Below, piece by piece: positions 17,589-25,217 of a stretch of DNA of 36,590 nt. The position numbers and the translations under genes are program-made. The number at the start of each line of letters is the position of its first letter. Position 1 is the first letter of the stretch. The stretch comes from Porphyromonadaceae bacterium CG2_30_38_12 (GTDB lineage: Bacteria; Bacteroidota; Bacteroidia; Bacteroidales; Paludibacteraceae). Location: the NCBI GenBank assembly GCA_001873635.1, contig MNZK01000061.1, positions 1 to 36,590 on the forward strand. Reading direction: 5' to 3'. The notes under the pieces were generated by a model. That model was not told where the DNA came from and did not search any database. It saw only the letters and a list, made by a program, of their open reading frames with translations.

Positions 17589-18743
17589 ATGCAGGAAATT
17601 AAAGACAAAAAACTGAGTATAAATACCATCGAAATCCTTGTTTTTACAATTGTGTGGTTGTCTATTTTTTCCATTCCCTATTTAGTTCAACAATCATCTA
17701 ATACTATTTTTTGGGAAAAAATACTCTCCGAATGGCTACGGATGGGAGCTTTATTGCTCTTGTTTTTAATTAATATTATTGTTCTTGTGCCGCGCTTGTT
17801 GTTTGCAAAAAAATATTTGAAATATACTTTTGCGGCTATTCTTTTAGTGCTTTTTGTCAATTCTGTAAGTATATTATTACAACACTATATATTCGAATTG
17901 GAGCCTGTGGCGATGCCAAAAATGGAATTGGGACCCGGCATGCCACCCATGGAGCTGGGCAGCAAAATGCCAGCACCTATGGGGTTCAGAGCGCCGGTTC
18001 AGCAAATGCGACCTTCGCTTACTATGAAATTTGTCAATAGTTTTCTGTTGGCAATATTAGTAATGGGTGCCAGCATAGCATTTAAACTAATGTCGAAATG
18101 GTTGAGCGAAGAAAACCTGCGAAAAGATGCCGAAAAAGAACAACTCAAATCGGAATTGGCATTTCTGCGCCATCAGGTAAGTCCACATTTTTTTATGAAT
18201 ACGCTCAATAATATTCATGCGCTTATTGATATAAATACCGAAACAGCCAAAGATGCAGTTATTCGCTTGTCGACACTCATGCGGTATTTGCTTTACGAAA
18301 CTTCCGCCGGACATATTGCATTGAAAAAAGAAATTGACTTTATCGAAAGTTATATTTCGCTTATGCGTTTACGCTATTCGAACAAAGTAGCCGTAACATT
18401 CGAAATCCCAGCGAATACTCCCGATGTCGAAATTCCGCCCATGCTTTTCGTGTCTTTGCTCGAAAATGCTTTCAAACATGGTGTGAGTTATCAAGCGGAT
18501 TCATATATTGCGTTTTCGATGACTATTGTGGAACAAAAAATACTTTGCGTTCTTCGTAATAGCAAACATAAAAACTCGACGCAGGGCGAAAAAAAATATT
18601 CGGGTATAGGACTTAGTAATATTAAAAAAAGTTTGGATTTGCTTTTTCAAAAAGAATATAGCCTGTTAATTAACGAAACTGAAACCGATTTTGAAGTTCA
18701 ACTAACAATACCACTATATGAGAATAAAATGTTTAGCCATTGA
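17589..18743 (+). CDS. LytS-type sensor histidine kinase with Met-rich periplasmic loop
   Basis: This 384-residue inner-membrane kinase belongs to the LytS/YehU-like His_kinase family. Four membrane helices (about residues 13-33, 52-71, 80-101, 148-168) precede the cytoplasmic kinase. The phospho-acceptor motif is RHQVSPHFFMNTLNNIHALI, with H200 as the likely site. The ATPase part keeps LLENAFKHG (N box) and SGIGLSNIKK (G box). The loop between helices 3 and 4, predicted periplasmic, has eight methionines between residues 109 and 146 along with many Pro and Gly, a composition typical of Cu(I)-type or other soft-metal binding segments; that is inference. The response regulator gene overlaps the end by 26 bases. 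Confidence 0.93.
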   Translation: MQEIKDKKLSINTIEILVFTIVWLSIFSIPYLVQQSSNTIFWEKILSEWLRMGALLLLFLINIIVLVPRLLFAKKYLKYTFAAILLVLFVNSVSILLQHYIFELEPVAMPKMELGPGMPPMELGSKMPAPMGFRAPVQQMRPSLTMKFVNSFLLAILVMGASIAFKLMSKWLSEENLRKDAEKEQLKSELAFLRHQVSPHFFMNTLNNIHALIDINTETAKDAVIRLSTLMRYLLYETSAGHIALKKEIDFIESYISLMRLRYSNKVAVTFEIPANTPDVEIPPMLFVSLLENAFKHGVSYQADSYIAFSMTIVEQKILCVLRNSKHKNSTQGEKKYSGIGLSNIKKSLDLLFQKEYSLLINETETDFEVQLTIPLYENKMFSH

Positions 18744-19437
18744 TGATGAGCCGCTTGCTTTGCAGCAAATTAGTGCCTACATCGACCGCACTCCATTTTT
18801 AGAAAAAATGGCATTGTGCCAGAGTGCTTACGAAGCCATTGAATTTACCGACCAACAACCGGTTGATTTGATGTTTGTGGACATTAATATGCCCGACCTC
18901 AATGGACTTGATTTTGTGAAATCGCTTAAAAATAAGCCATTTATAATATTCACAACAGCTTACAGCGAGTATGCGCTCGAAGGTTTTAAAGTGGATGCCG
19001 TAGATTATATTTTGAAACCCATTTCGTACGACGAATTTTTGCGTGCTGTCAATAAAGTGCGCGACAGAATGGCAGCTACTGCTGCTGTAACTTCCGAAAC
19101 GGTTACGATGAACAAAGAAAGTTTGTTTGTAAAATCGGAGTACAAATTAGTTCGTATTCAACTTTCGGATATTAAATACATCGAAAGTGCCAACGAATAT
19201 ATTCAAATTCACTTAGATACCGATAAACCTATTACTACTCTTGTGCGCCTCAAAACTATCGAAGCTGAACTTCCAAAAGATAAATTTATGCGCGTACATC
19301 GCTCATTTATTGTTAATTTGGATAAAGTGAAAGTTATCGACAGAAACCGTATTGTGTTCGATAAGGTGTATATTCCAGTTGGCGACCAATACAAAGACGA
19401 ATTTCAGAAATTTGTAGACAAAACTTTTTTGGTTTAA
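18718..19437 (+). CDS. LytTR-family response regulator
   Basis: A 239-residue cytoplasmic DNA-binding regulator. The receiver domain (about 1-120) has the acidic pocket DDE at 9-11, phosphorylation site D55 in FVDINMPDLNG, conserved Thr in FTTAY and Lys in ILKPIS. The C-terminal LytTR domain (about 135-238) shows IKYIESANEYIQIHL, then MRVHRSFIVNLDKV and the terminal IPVGDQYKDEF. LytTR proteins bind two direct repeats about two helical turns apart upstream of the promoter. Three such arrangements lie near this gene (16311, 21558, 22320). It overlaps the kinase gene by 26 bases, and the LRR gene begins 15 bases after it. Confidence 0.95.
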   Translation: MRIKCLAIDDEPLALQQISAYIDRTPFLEKMALCQSAYEAIEFTDQQPVDLMFVDINMPDLNGLDFVKSLKNKPFIIFTTAYSEYALEGFKVDAVDYILKPISYDEFLRAVNKVRDRMAATAAVTSETVTMNKESLFVKSEYKLVRIQLSDIKYIESANEYIQIHLDTDKPITTLVRLKTIEAELPKDKFMRVHRSFIVNLDKVKVIDRNRIVFDKVYIPVGDQYKDEFQKFVDKTFLV

Positions 19438-19452
19438 TAAAACTTTTTTATC

Positions 19453-21528
19453 ATGCAAAAAATCACTTTTATTATCCTGTTTTTTTTTTCAGGGATAAGT
19501 CTTATTGCTCAAACTACAAAAGTAGTAAATGTTAGTAGTCAGGGAAATTTAAAAAACCTGATAACAACTTCCGAGCAAACAACAGTATCGACACTTACAT
19601 TAACAGGAAGCATCGATGCACGCGATTTTGCTTTTATGCGCGATAAATTATCGGTTCTTGCCGTGTTAGATTTGTCAATGGTAAGCATTAAAGCTTATAC
19701 AGGTGCCGATGGTACAAATACGGGAGTTTATACAGCTTATATTGCTAACGAAATACCAGTTTATGCGTTTTACGACCCGCTACTTTTTACCTACAAAGCA
19801 ACACTTACAACAATAAAGTTTCCTTCTACAACCTCAAAAATTGGTGAAAAGGCTTTTTATTATTGTTACAATTTGTCCAGCACCATTATAATTCCGGCAT
19901 CTTTAACCAAAATTGGCGATGCTGCATTTTATGGTTGCTCGTCGATTTCAACTTTTTCGGTTGTACCAAGTAATCCGCGTTATTCTTCGAGCAGTGGTGT
20001 TCTATTTAATAAAAGTCAGGACAGCTTATTTATTTTTCCACCTGCAAAAGGCAGCTCATACACTATTCCTTCAACCGTGAAACATGTTGGTAGTTCAGCA
20101 TTTGATAATTGTTTAAAAGTGTCGTTGGTAACAATTCCTACATCGGTAACAAGTATTGGAAGTTATGCATTTTCTGGTTGCTCGGGTGTTGTAGGTAGTT
20201 TAACCTTGCCTACTTCGCTCAAAACGATGGGTGATGGGGCATTTTATGGTTGTTCGGGCTTAAGTGGCACGGTAACTATTCCGGCCTCGCTTACCGATTT
20301 TGGCAATTATTGTTTTCTGGAATCGAATAATATAAGTTCGTTTGTAGTCAATACGTCGAATCCAAATTATAGCTCTGAAAATGGAATATTATACAGCAAA
20401 AATAAAGACACGCTATTTATTTGTCCTCCTGCCAAGCAAGGTGCTGTAAGCATACCTTCCACCGTTAAGTTATTAGGAAGTTACGCCTTTTATAATTGTA
20501 GTAAACTTACAGGAACAGTAAATATTCCCGCTTCCGTTGATTATATTGGTTATTACGCTTTTTATGGCTGTAGTTCATTAAATGTGTTTGAAGTTAATCC
20601 TCAAAATAATTATTTTTCGGCCGAAAATGGAGTTTTATTTTCAAAAAATAAAGACCGGTTAATTGCTTATCCTATTTTGAAAAATGGTACTTACAGTATG
20701 CCTACAACGGTAATGCAAATCGACCCTGCAGCGTTTGCATTCAGTCAGCTGTCGGGTGCATTAGTACTGCCAGCAAGTGTAAACGCTATCGGCGATTATG
20801 CTTTTTACAATGCAAAACAGATCTCAGCAATAAATGTTGATGGAGCTAACCAGCGTTATTCGTCGGATAATGGCGTATTGCTAAATCGTACTCAGGATAC
20901 ACTTTTTATGTGTCCGTTTGCTAAAACGGGAAGTTTCGTTGTGCCAGCAACCGTTAAACATATTAATTATTCGGCTTTCGATGGTTGTGCGGCAATTTCA
21001 GCCATAACTTTACCCAATTCCCTTATTAGTATTGGAGGGTATGCATTTGAATATTGTACTGGTTTAACCAAAATTCTTTTACCGCTGCACACTACCAATA
21101 TTTCGGATGGAGCTTTTTATAGTTGTTCAAGTTTGACAGAACTTAGCATTGCTAATCCAAATCCTCCTATTGTTGATTATTATACTTTCGATCAAATTAA
21201 TAAATCGCTTTGTAAGTTGATTGTGCCCGTTGGCAGTTCCACCATTTATTCTGCTACAAATTATTGGAAAGACTTTACAATGCTGAGCGAACAGCTTTTT
21301 TATAGCGCAATATCCGAAAATTCGGAAAGTAAAATCAGTTATTCGCTGAATGGAAATGTATTAACATTGAAAAATGCTGGTGCCAACCAGAACTTAATGA
21401 TTTATTCCATCGCAGGAGTATTAGTTTACAATGCAAAACCTGAATCATCCATTATTCAAATTAGCCTGCCTGCTAAGGGATTTTACATAGTTTGGTCGGA
21501 AAATAATGTATTCAAAATCAGCTTTTAA
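19453..21528 (+). CDS. Secreted BspA-type leucine-rich-repeat protein with T9SS-like C-terminus
   Basis: A 691-residue surface or secreted protein. The signal peptide covers about residues 1-20 (ending LIAQ). A long series of TpLRR/LRR_5 repeats follows (I-P-x-S-x-x-x-I-G-x-x-A-F-x-x-C). Four copies of a distinct module, Y-S-S-x-x-G-V-L-x-x-K-x-x-D-x-L-F-x-x-P-x-A-K, are interspersed, beginning near residues 173, 301, 382 and 464. After a cap (LIVPVGSSTIYSATNYWKDF), the last 75 residues (LMIYSIAGVLVYNAK, GFYIVWSENN) look like a T9SS type A sorting domain, though shorter on basic residues than usual. It starts 15 bases after the response regulator and is probably in the same operon. The ligand is unknown. 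Confidence 0.9.
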   Translation: MQKITFIILFFFSGISLIAQTTKVVNVSSQGNLKNLITTSEQTTVSTLTLTGSIDARDFAFMRDKLSVLAVLDLSMVSIKAYTGADGTNTGVYTAYIANEIPVYAFYDPLLFTYKATLTTIKFPSTTSKIGEKAFYYCYNLSSTIIIPASLTKIGDAAFYGCSSISTFSVVPSNPRYSSSSGVLFNKSQDSLFIFPPAKGSSYTIPSTVKHVGSSAFDNCLKVSLVTIPTSVTSIGSYAFSGCSGVVGSLTLPTSLKTMGDGAFYGCSGLSGTVTIPASLTDFGNYCFLESNNISSFVVNTSNPNYSSENGILYSKNKDTLFICPPAKQGAVSIPSTVKLLGSYAFYNCSKLTGTVNIPASVDYIGYYAFYGCSSLNVFEVNPQNNYFSAENGVLFSKNKDRLIAYPILKNGTYSMPTTVMQIDPAAFAFSQLSGALVLPASVNAIGDYAFYNAKQISAINVDGANQRYSSDNGVLLNRTQDTLFMCPFAKTGSFVVPATVKHINYSAFDGCAAISAITLPNSLISIGGYAFEYCTGLTKILLPLHTTNISDGAFYSCSSLTELSIANPNPPIVDYYTFDQINKSLCKLIVPVGSSTIYSATNYWKDFTMLSEQLFYSAISENSESKISYSLNGNVLTLKNAGANQNLMIYSIAGVLVYNAKPESSIIQISLPAKGFYIVWSENNVFKISF

Positions 21529-21557
21529 AATCATGTTTATATTAGAATAATATCACT

Positions 21558-21623
21558 TTTACTGATGCAAGATGCCTGTTCACTGAAATTGTTTGGAATG
21601 CCTTATTGGATGTATTAATTTTG
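21558..21623 (+). promoter_or_regulatory. Regulated promoter 2: direct-repeat operator plus -7 box
   Basis: TTTACTGAT (21558) and TTCACTGAAATT (21579) are 21 bases apart, and the -7 box TAATTTTG begins at 21616, 37 bases after the second repeat. TTTG at 21592-21595 sits 20 bases before the -7 box and can serve as -33. ATGCC seven bases before the second repeat is also shared with the promoter at 16311. The DUF2202 gene starts at 21669. Confidence 0.75.
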
Positions 21624-21668
21624 GGGTATTAATTAAAAAAGTCAAACAATTTTAAAAAACAAATTATC

Positions 21669-22310
21669 ATGAAAACAACCAATTTATTTTTAGCTGTAAT
21701 GCTAAGTTTCGTATTTTCTTCGTGCAACGATTCAATTGCTGCAACCGATTTAGACTTGAGTGCCGAAACAAACATCGAAGAGATGTTGCAGGCAATGGAA
21801 TTTACTTCCGATTCAACTTCAATTTCTCAGACCGAACGCGATGGATTAGTTTTGATGCGTGAGGAAGAAAAATTAGCCGGTGATGTATATGCCTATTTTT
21901 ATACAAAATATGGGTTACGTCCTTTTACAAACATCAACAAAAGCGAAGTGCAACATTCGGGTGCTGTTTTACGATTACTCACTTATTTCGGAATTCCTGA
22001 CCCTGCACTTACCGAAGCGGGCAAATTTTCGAATCCAGACATTCAAGGATTGTATAACAAACTAACAGCCGATGGCTCAACAGCCGAAAATGCACTGGCA
22101 GTTGGAGCATTTATCGAAGAATATGACATAGCCGATTTACGAAAGCTGATTGCCGATACTCAAAATTCGGATATCAAAATGGTGTACACCAACTTGTTGA
22201 ATGGTTCGTATAATCACATTAAAGCATTTACAAGGGTTTTAGCTGGTAGAGGTGTAACTTATACTCCGCAAATACTATCAGTAGATGATTTAAACGAAAT
22301 ATTAAACTAA
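21669..22310 (+). CDS. DUF2202 ferritin-like lipoprotein
   Basis: A 213-residue protein with a lipoprotein signal peptide (VFSSC lipobox) and a DUF2202 domain (about residues 55-205). DUF2202 is thought to be a ferritin-like four-helix bundle. Likely metal ligands are visible in the expected pattern: E in REEEKLAGDVY, E-x-x-H in SEVQHSGAVLR, E in FIEEYD, and H in YNHIKAFTRVL. The function of the family is not established; metal or redox handling in the periplasm is the usual guess. It has its own promoter with the shared operator. No terminator follows, so some transcripts may continue into the PqqD operon. Confidence 0.88.
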   Translation: MKTTNLFLAVMLSFVFSSCNDSIAATDLDLSAETNIEEMLQAMEFTSDSTSISQTERDGLVLMREEEKLAGDVYAYFYTKYGLRPFTNINKSEVQHSGAVLRLLTYFGIPDPALTEAGKFSNPDIQGLYNKLTADGSTAENALAVGAFIEEYDIADLRKLIADTQNSDIKMVYTNLLNGSYNHIKAFTRVLAGRGVTYTPQILSVDDLNEILN

Positions 22311-22319
22311 AATAGCCAG

Positions 22320-22385
22320 TTTACAGAAAAAACAAAGCTATTCACTGAAAATGTTTTCGAAAATCAGATTCAGGGAGTAGCTTTG
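22320..22385 (+). promoter_or_regulatory. Regulated promoter 3: direct-repeat operator plus -7 box of the PqqD operon
   Basis: TTTACAGAA (22320) and TTCACTGAAAAT (22341) are 21 bases apart, and the -7 box TAGCTTTG begins at 22378, again 37 bases after the second repeat. The -7 box is also one arm of a 9-base inverted repeat, ACAAAGCTA (22332-22340) and TAGCTTTGT (22378-22386), that brackets the second operator repeat. The PqqD-like gene starts at 22415. Confidence 0.75.
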
Positions 22386-22414
22386 TATCAAATTAAAAAT
22401 TAATAAAAAATACC

Positions 22415-22654
22415 ATGCGAGTACGAAAAAACATAGCAACCAGCGACGAAGGTTTTCTTTTTAACCCTACTACAGGCGATTCGTTTTCGACCAACACCAT
22501 AGGCGCCGAAATAATTCTGCTAATGAAAAAGGATATTCCTACATCCGAAGTGGTGGATACAATTTGTGCCAAATACGATGTGGATAAAGAACTTTTCGAA
22601 CGTGATTTGGAAGAATTTACATTGCAATTAAAAGGTCATAGTATTTTGGAATAG
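22415..22654 (+). CDS. PqqD-family small protein
   Basis: A 79-residue protein with the PqqD fold pattern: a short beta hairpin (GFLFNPTTGDSFSTNTIGAEI), then helices with EVVDTICAKYDVDKELFERDLEEF. PqqD proteins act as peptide-binding chaperones (RiPP recognition elements) that hand a precursor peptide to a modifying enzyme, most often a radical SAM protein. None is present here. The next gene, 25 bases downstream, is an ATP-grasp ligase, so this copy may present a substrate to that enzyme. No precursor peptide gene is apparent in the operon. First gene of a six-gene unit. Confidence 0.85.
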   Translation: MRVRKNIATSDEGFLFNPTTGDSFSTNTIGAEIILLMKKDIPTSEVVDTICAKYDVDKELFERDLEEFTLQLKGHSILE

Positions 22655-22679
22655 GTGCAAAAGGTAAGAAAGTAAGAAA

Positions 22680-23735
22680 ATGAATACCGAAATGAAACAT
22701 AAAATAGTAATAGCTGTTACGGCGTTAAATGCCATTGATAGTCCGGGTCCAGGCGTGGCGGTGATTCGTGCCATTCGCGAATGCAACGATTTTGATGTGC
22801 GAATTATTGGATTGTCGTACGAATCGTTGGAACCAGGGCTTTATATGCACGAATTGGTTGATAAAACCTACCAAATTCCTTATCCTACTGCTGGTACCGA
22901 TGCACTGTTAGGTCGATTAAAATATATTCACGAAAAGGAAAATTTGGAGTTGATAATTCCTAATTTCGATGCCGAGCTTTTCAATTTTATAAAATTACGT
23001 GAGGCTTTGAAAAAAATGGGTATAGCTACCTTTATGCCCGATTTGGATCAGTTTGAAGCGCGCGACAAAATGAAATTGTTGGACTTTGGCAAAAAACACG
23101 GTTTTGATGTGCCCGAGGATAAGATTATTCACGAGTTCCGTGAACTGATAAAAATTGAAGAAAACTTTGAATTTCCATTAGTGGTAAAAGGTAAATTTTA
23201 CGATGCCATTATTGCAAACACCATGGAACAAGCCGAAAAAGCCTATTATAAAATCATGTCGAAATGGGGTTTACCAATTATTATTCAGGAGTTTATAAAA
23301 GGAACGGAAATTAATATTGCTGCTTTGGGCGATGGTGAAGGAAATACGATAAGTGTAATTCCCATGCGTAAACTCTATATTACTGACAAAGGCAAAGCGT
23401 GGGCAGGTATTACCTTAGACGACGAAAGCTACATCGAATTGGCGCGAAAGTTTATCAAAGTTACTAAATGGCGTGGCGGTTGCGAACTCGAAGTTATGTT
23501 AAGCAACGACGGCAAACCGTACATTATGGAAGTAAATCCGCGTTTTCCGGCATGGATTTACCTGACGGCGGCGGCTGGTCAAAACCAACCGGCAAGCTTG
23601 GTAAAAATGGCGTTGGGACAAAAAGTTAAATCATTCACGGACTACGAAGTTGGAAAAATTTTTGTGCGCTATGCATGGGATTTAATAACCGATATTAAGG
23701 AATTTCAGAAAATAGCGGGCAATGGGGAGCTATAA
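22680..23735 (+). CDS. ATP-grasp ligase (CarB/PylC-like)
   Basis: A 351-residue cytoplasmic ATP-grasp enzyme; the class joins a carboxylate, via acyl phosphate, to an amine or other nucleophile. The N-terminal region is a pre-ATP-grasp Rossmann-like domain (ending near IPNFDAELF). The ATP-binding lysine lies in PLVVKGKF, the adenine-binding hinge in IIQEFIKGTEINI, and the Mg ligands in CELEVML and IMEVNPRFPAW. The substrate cannot be told. With a PqqD-like protein before it and a PLP amino-acid enzyme after it, ligation of an amino acid or modification of a peptide is likely (inference). A second ATG at 22692 (MKHKIVIAV) is possible. Confidence 0.88.
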   Translation: MNTEMKHKIVIAVTALNAIDSPGPGVAVIRAIRECNDFDVRIIGLSYESLEPGLYMHELVDKTYQIPYPTAGTDALLGRLKYIHEKENLELIIPNFDAELFNFIKLREALKKMGIATFMPDLDQFEARDKMKLLDFGKKHGFDVPEDKIIHEFRELIKIEENFEFPLVVKGKFYDAIIANTMEQAEKAYYKIMSKWGLPIIIQEFIKGTEINIAALGDGEGNTISVIPMRKLYITDKGKAWAGITLDDESYIELARKFIKVTKWRGGCELEVMLSNDGKPYIMEVNPRFPAWIYLTAAAGQNQPASLVKMALGQKVKSFTDYEVGKIFVRYAWDLITDIKEFQKIAGNGEL

Positions 23736-23779
23736 TCATTTACATTTTAATCATTTACAATTTACAATTTGAAGATATC

Positions 23780-25126
23780 ATGGAAAAAATAAGATACGAA
23801 AGGCCATTCATTATTAAAATGAACGCCGGATTGATGAATAAATTCGGAACACAGTCGGTAAACGAACCTGTAACACACATTGAAAGTGTTTCGGTAAAGG
23901 GAATGTTGAGTGAATATGGATCTCCACTGTTTGTAATTTCGGAAAAACAAATTCGCCGCAATTACCAAAATGCAACACGTATTTTCAAAACCCGCTACCC
24001 AAAAGTGCAATTTGCATGGTCGTACAAAACCAATTACAACAATGCTGTTTGCCGTATTTTCCATCAGGAAGGATCGTGGGCTGAAGTGGTTTCGGGTTTC
24101 GAATACAACAAAGCACTCGGAAATGGTGTGCAAGGTAACAAAATCATTTTCAACGGTCCTGATAAAAGCGATAGCGACCTGATACAGGCTGCTCAAAATG
24201 ACTCGCTCATTCATATCGACCATTACGACGAATTGTATTCGCTTATTCGCCTTAGCGAAGAACACAGTTTAAAACCACGCGTGGCTATTCGTGTAAACAT
24301 GGATACAGGCATTTACCCAAAATGGGACCGCTTTGGTTTTAATTTCGAAAACGGACAAGCTTGGAATGCACTCACACGTATTGCAAGCTCCGATAACTTG
24401 GAACTCGTTGGTATTCATTGCCATATCGGTACGTTTATGTTGTCGCCAACAGCTTATGCTATAGCTGCACGCAACCTCTGCGAATTGGCATGGAGTGTAA
24501 AAGAACGCTTTGGTAAAATTGTTCAATATATTGACCTTGGTGGTGGCTTTCCTTCCACCAACACGCTTAAAGGTGCATATCTGCCTGGTACTGACACGGT
24601 TCCTTCTATCGATCAGTTTGCCGATGCCATTACCGATGTGATTCTCGGATACGGTTTTAAACAAGACGAATTGCCAACCTTGATTCTCGAAACTGGTCGT
24701 GCAATGATTGACGACGCAGGCTATTTGTTGGGTTCAGTGCTGGCTACCAAACGCTTATCCGACGGACGACGTGCAACAATTATGGATTTTGGTTTAAATT
24801 CGCTGTTTACTTCACTTTGGTACGATCACAAAATCAGTCCGGCACAAAAACTTGGCGACCAAACCGAAGAAATGGTGATGTTCGGACCGCTATGTATGAA
24901 TATCGATGTGGTGCGCGAAAGTATTACAATGCCCATGTTGCAAAAAGGTGATCAGGTAGTTGTACACAAAGTGGGTGCCTACAACATGACGCAATGGATG
25001 CAATTTATTACCTATCGTCCACCTATTGTATTAATTGACACTGATAATAATACACATATTATTCGCAAAGGCGAAGATTTAAAATACATGGAAGAACTGG
25101 AACAATTACCGAAACATCTGCAATAA
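23780..25126 (+). CDS. Type III-fold PLP enzyme, diaminopimelate/ornithine decarboxylase-like
   Basis: A 448-residue PLP enzyme of the alanine-racemase-fold decarboxylase family. The Schiff-base lysine is K83 in AWSYKTNYN. The phosphate-binding IHCHIG and LGGGFPS motifs, the E-x-G-R motif as LILETGRAM, the active-site cysteine C372 in FGPLCMNID and the late Tyr in VGAYNMTQWMQF are all present. The C-x-x-x-D motif departs from LysA (GPLCESGD becomes GPLCMNIDVV), so it is unlikely to be the housekeeping diaminopimelate decarboxylase and may act on another amino acid or on a conjugate made by the ATP-grasp enzyme. The start follows a short tandem repeat of TCATTTACA/TTTACAAT (23736-23770). Confidence 0.88.
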   Translation: MEKIRYERPFIIKMNAGLMNKFGTQSVNEPVTHIESVSVKGMLSEYGSPLFVISEKQIRRNYQNATRIFKTRYPKVQFAWSYKTNYNNAVCRIFHQEGSWAEVVSGFEYNKALGNGVQGNKIIFNGPDKSDSDLIQAAQNDSLIHIDHYDELYSLIRLSEEHSLKPRVAIRVNMDTGIYPKWDRFGFNFENGQAWNALTRIASSDNLELVGIHCHIGTFMLSPTAYAIAARNLCELAWSVKERFGKIVQYIDLGGGFPSTNTLKGAYLPGTDTVPSIDQFADAITDVILGYGFKQDELPTLILETGRAMIDDAGYLLGSVLATKRLSDGRRATIMDFGLNSLFTSLWYDHKISPAQKLGDQTEEMVMFGPLCMNIDVVRESITMPMLQKGDQVVVHKVGAYNMTQWMQFITYRPPIVLIDTDNNTHIIRKGEDLKYMEELEQLPKHLQ

Positions 25127-25157
25127 GTGTGTGACCGACCATAAGTCGGTCTCACAC
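25127..25157 (+). repeat. Hairpin between PLP enzyme and urea-transporter genes
   Basis: GTGTGTGACCGAC (25127-25139) and GTCGGTCTCACAC (25145-25157) pair over 13 bases with one mismatch and a 5-base loop (CATAA). It begins immediately after the stop codon of the PLP gene. It is G+C-rich for this neighbourhood and has no following T run, so it resembles an intergenic palindrome more than a terminator. It might separate or stabilise the two halves of the operon mRNA. Confidence 0.75.
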
Positions 25158-25177
25158 GTATCAAAAACAGAGAGAGA

Positions 25178-25192
25178 GCGACTCAAAGTCGC
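25178..25192 (+). repeat. Second short hairpin in the same spacer
   Basis: GCGACT (25178-25183) and AGTCGC (25187-25192) form a perfect 6-bp stem with a CAA loop, 20 bases after the larger hairpin and 25 bases before the likely ATG at 25218. Confidence 0.6.
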
Positions 25193-25217
25193 GCCCTCAC
25201 TAAAAATCAACGAACGA

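Noticed and set aside
23762-24265. 167-codon minus-strand ORF within the PLP enzyme gene
   Set aside because: It lies entirely opposite a well-supported enzyme gene and its translation has no recognisable family features.
25131-25217. GTG start at 25131 for the urea-transporter/M23 gene
   Set aside because: It would translate through both hairpins and gives a charged, non-conserved-looking leader; the ATG at 25218 starts the membrane domain naturally.
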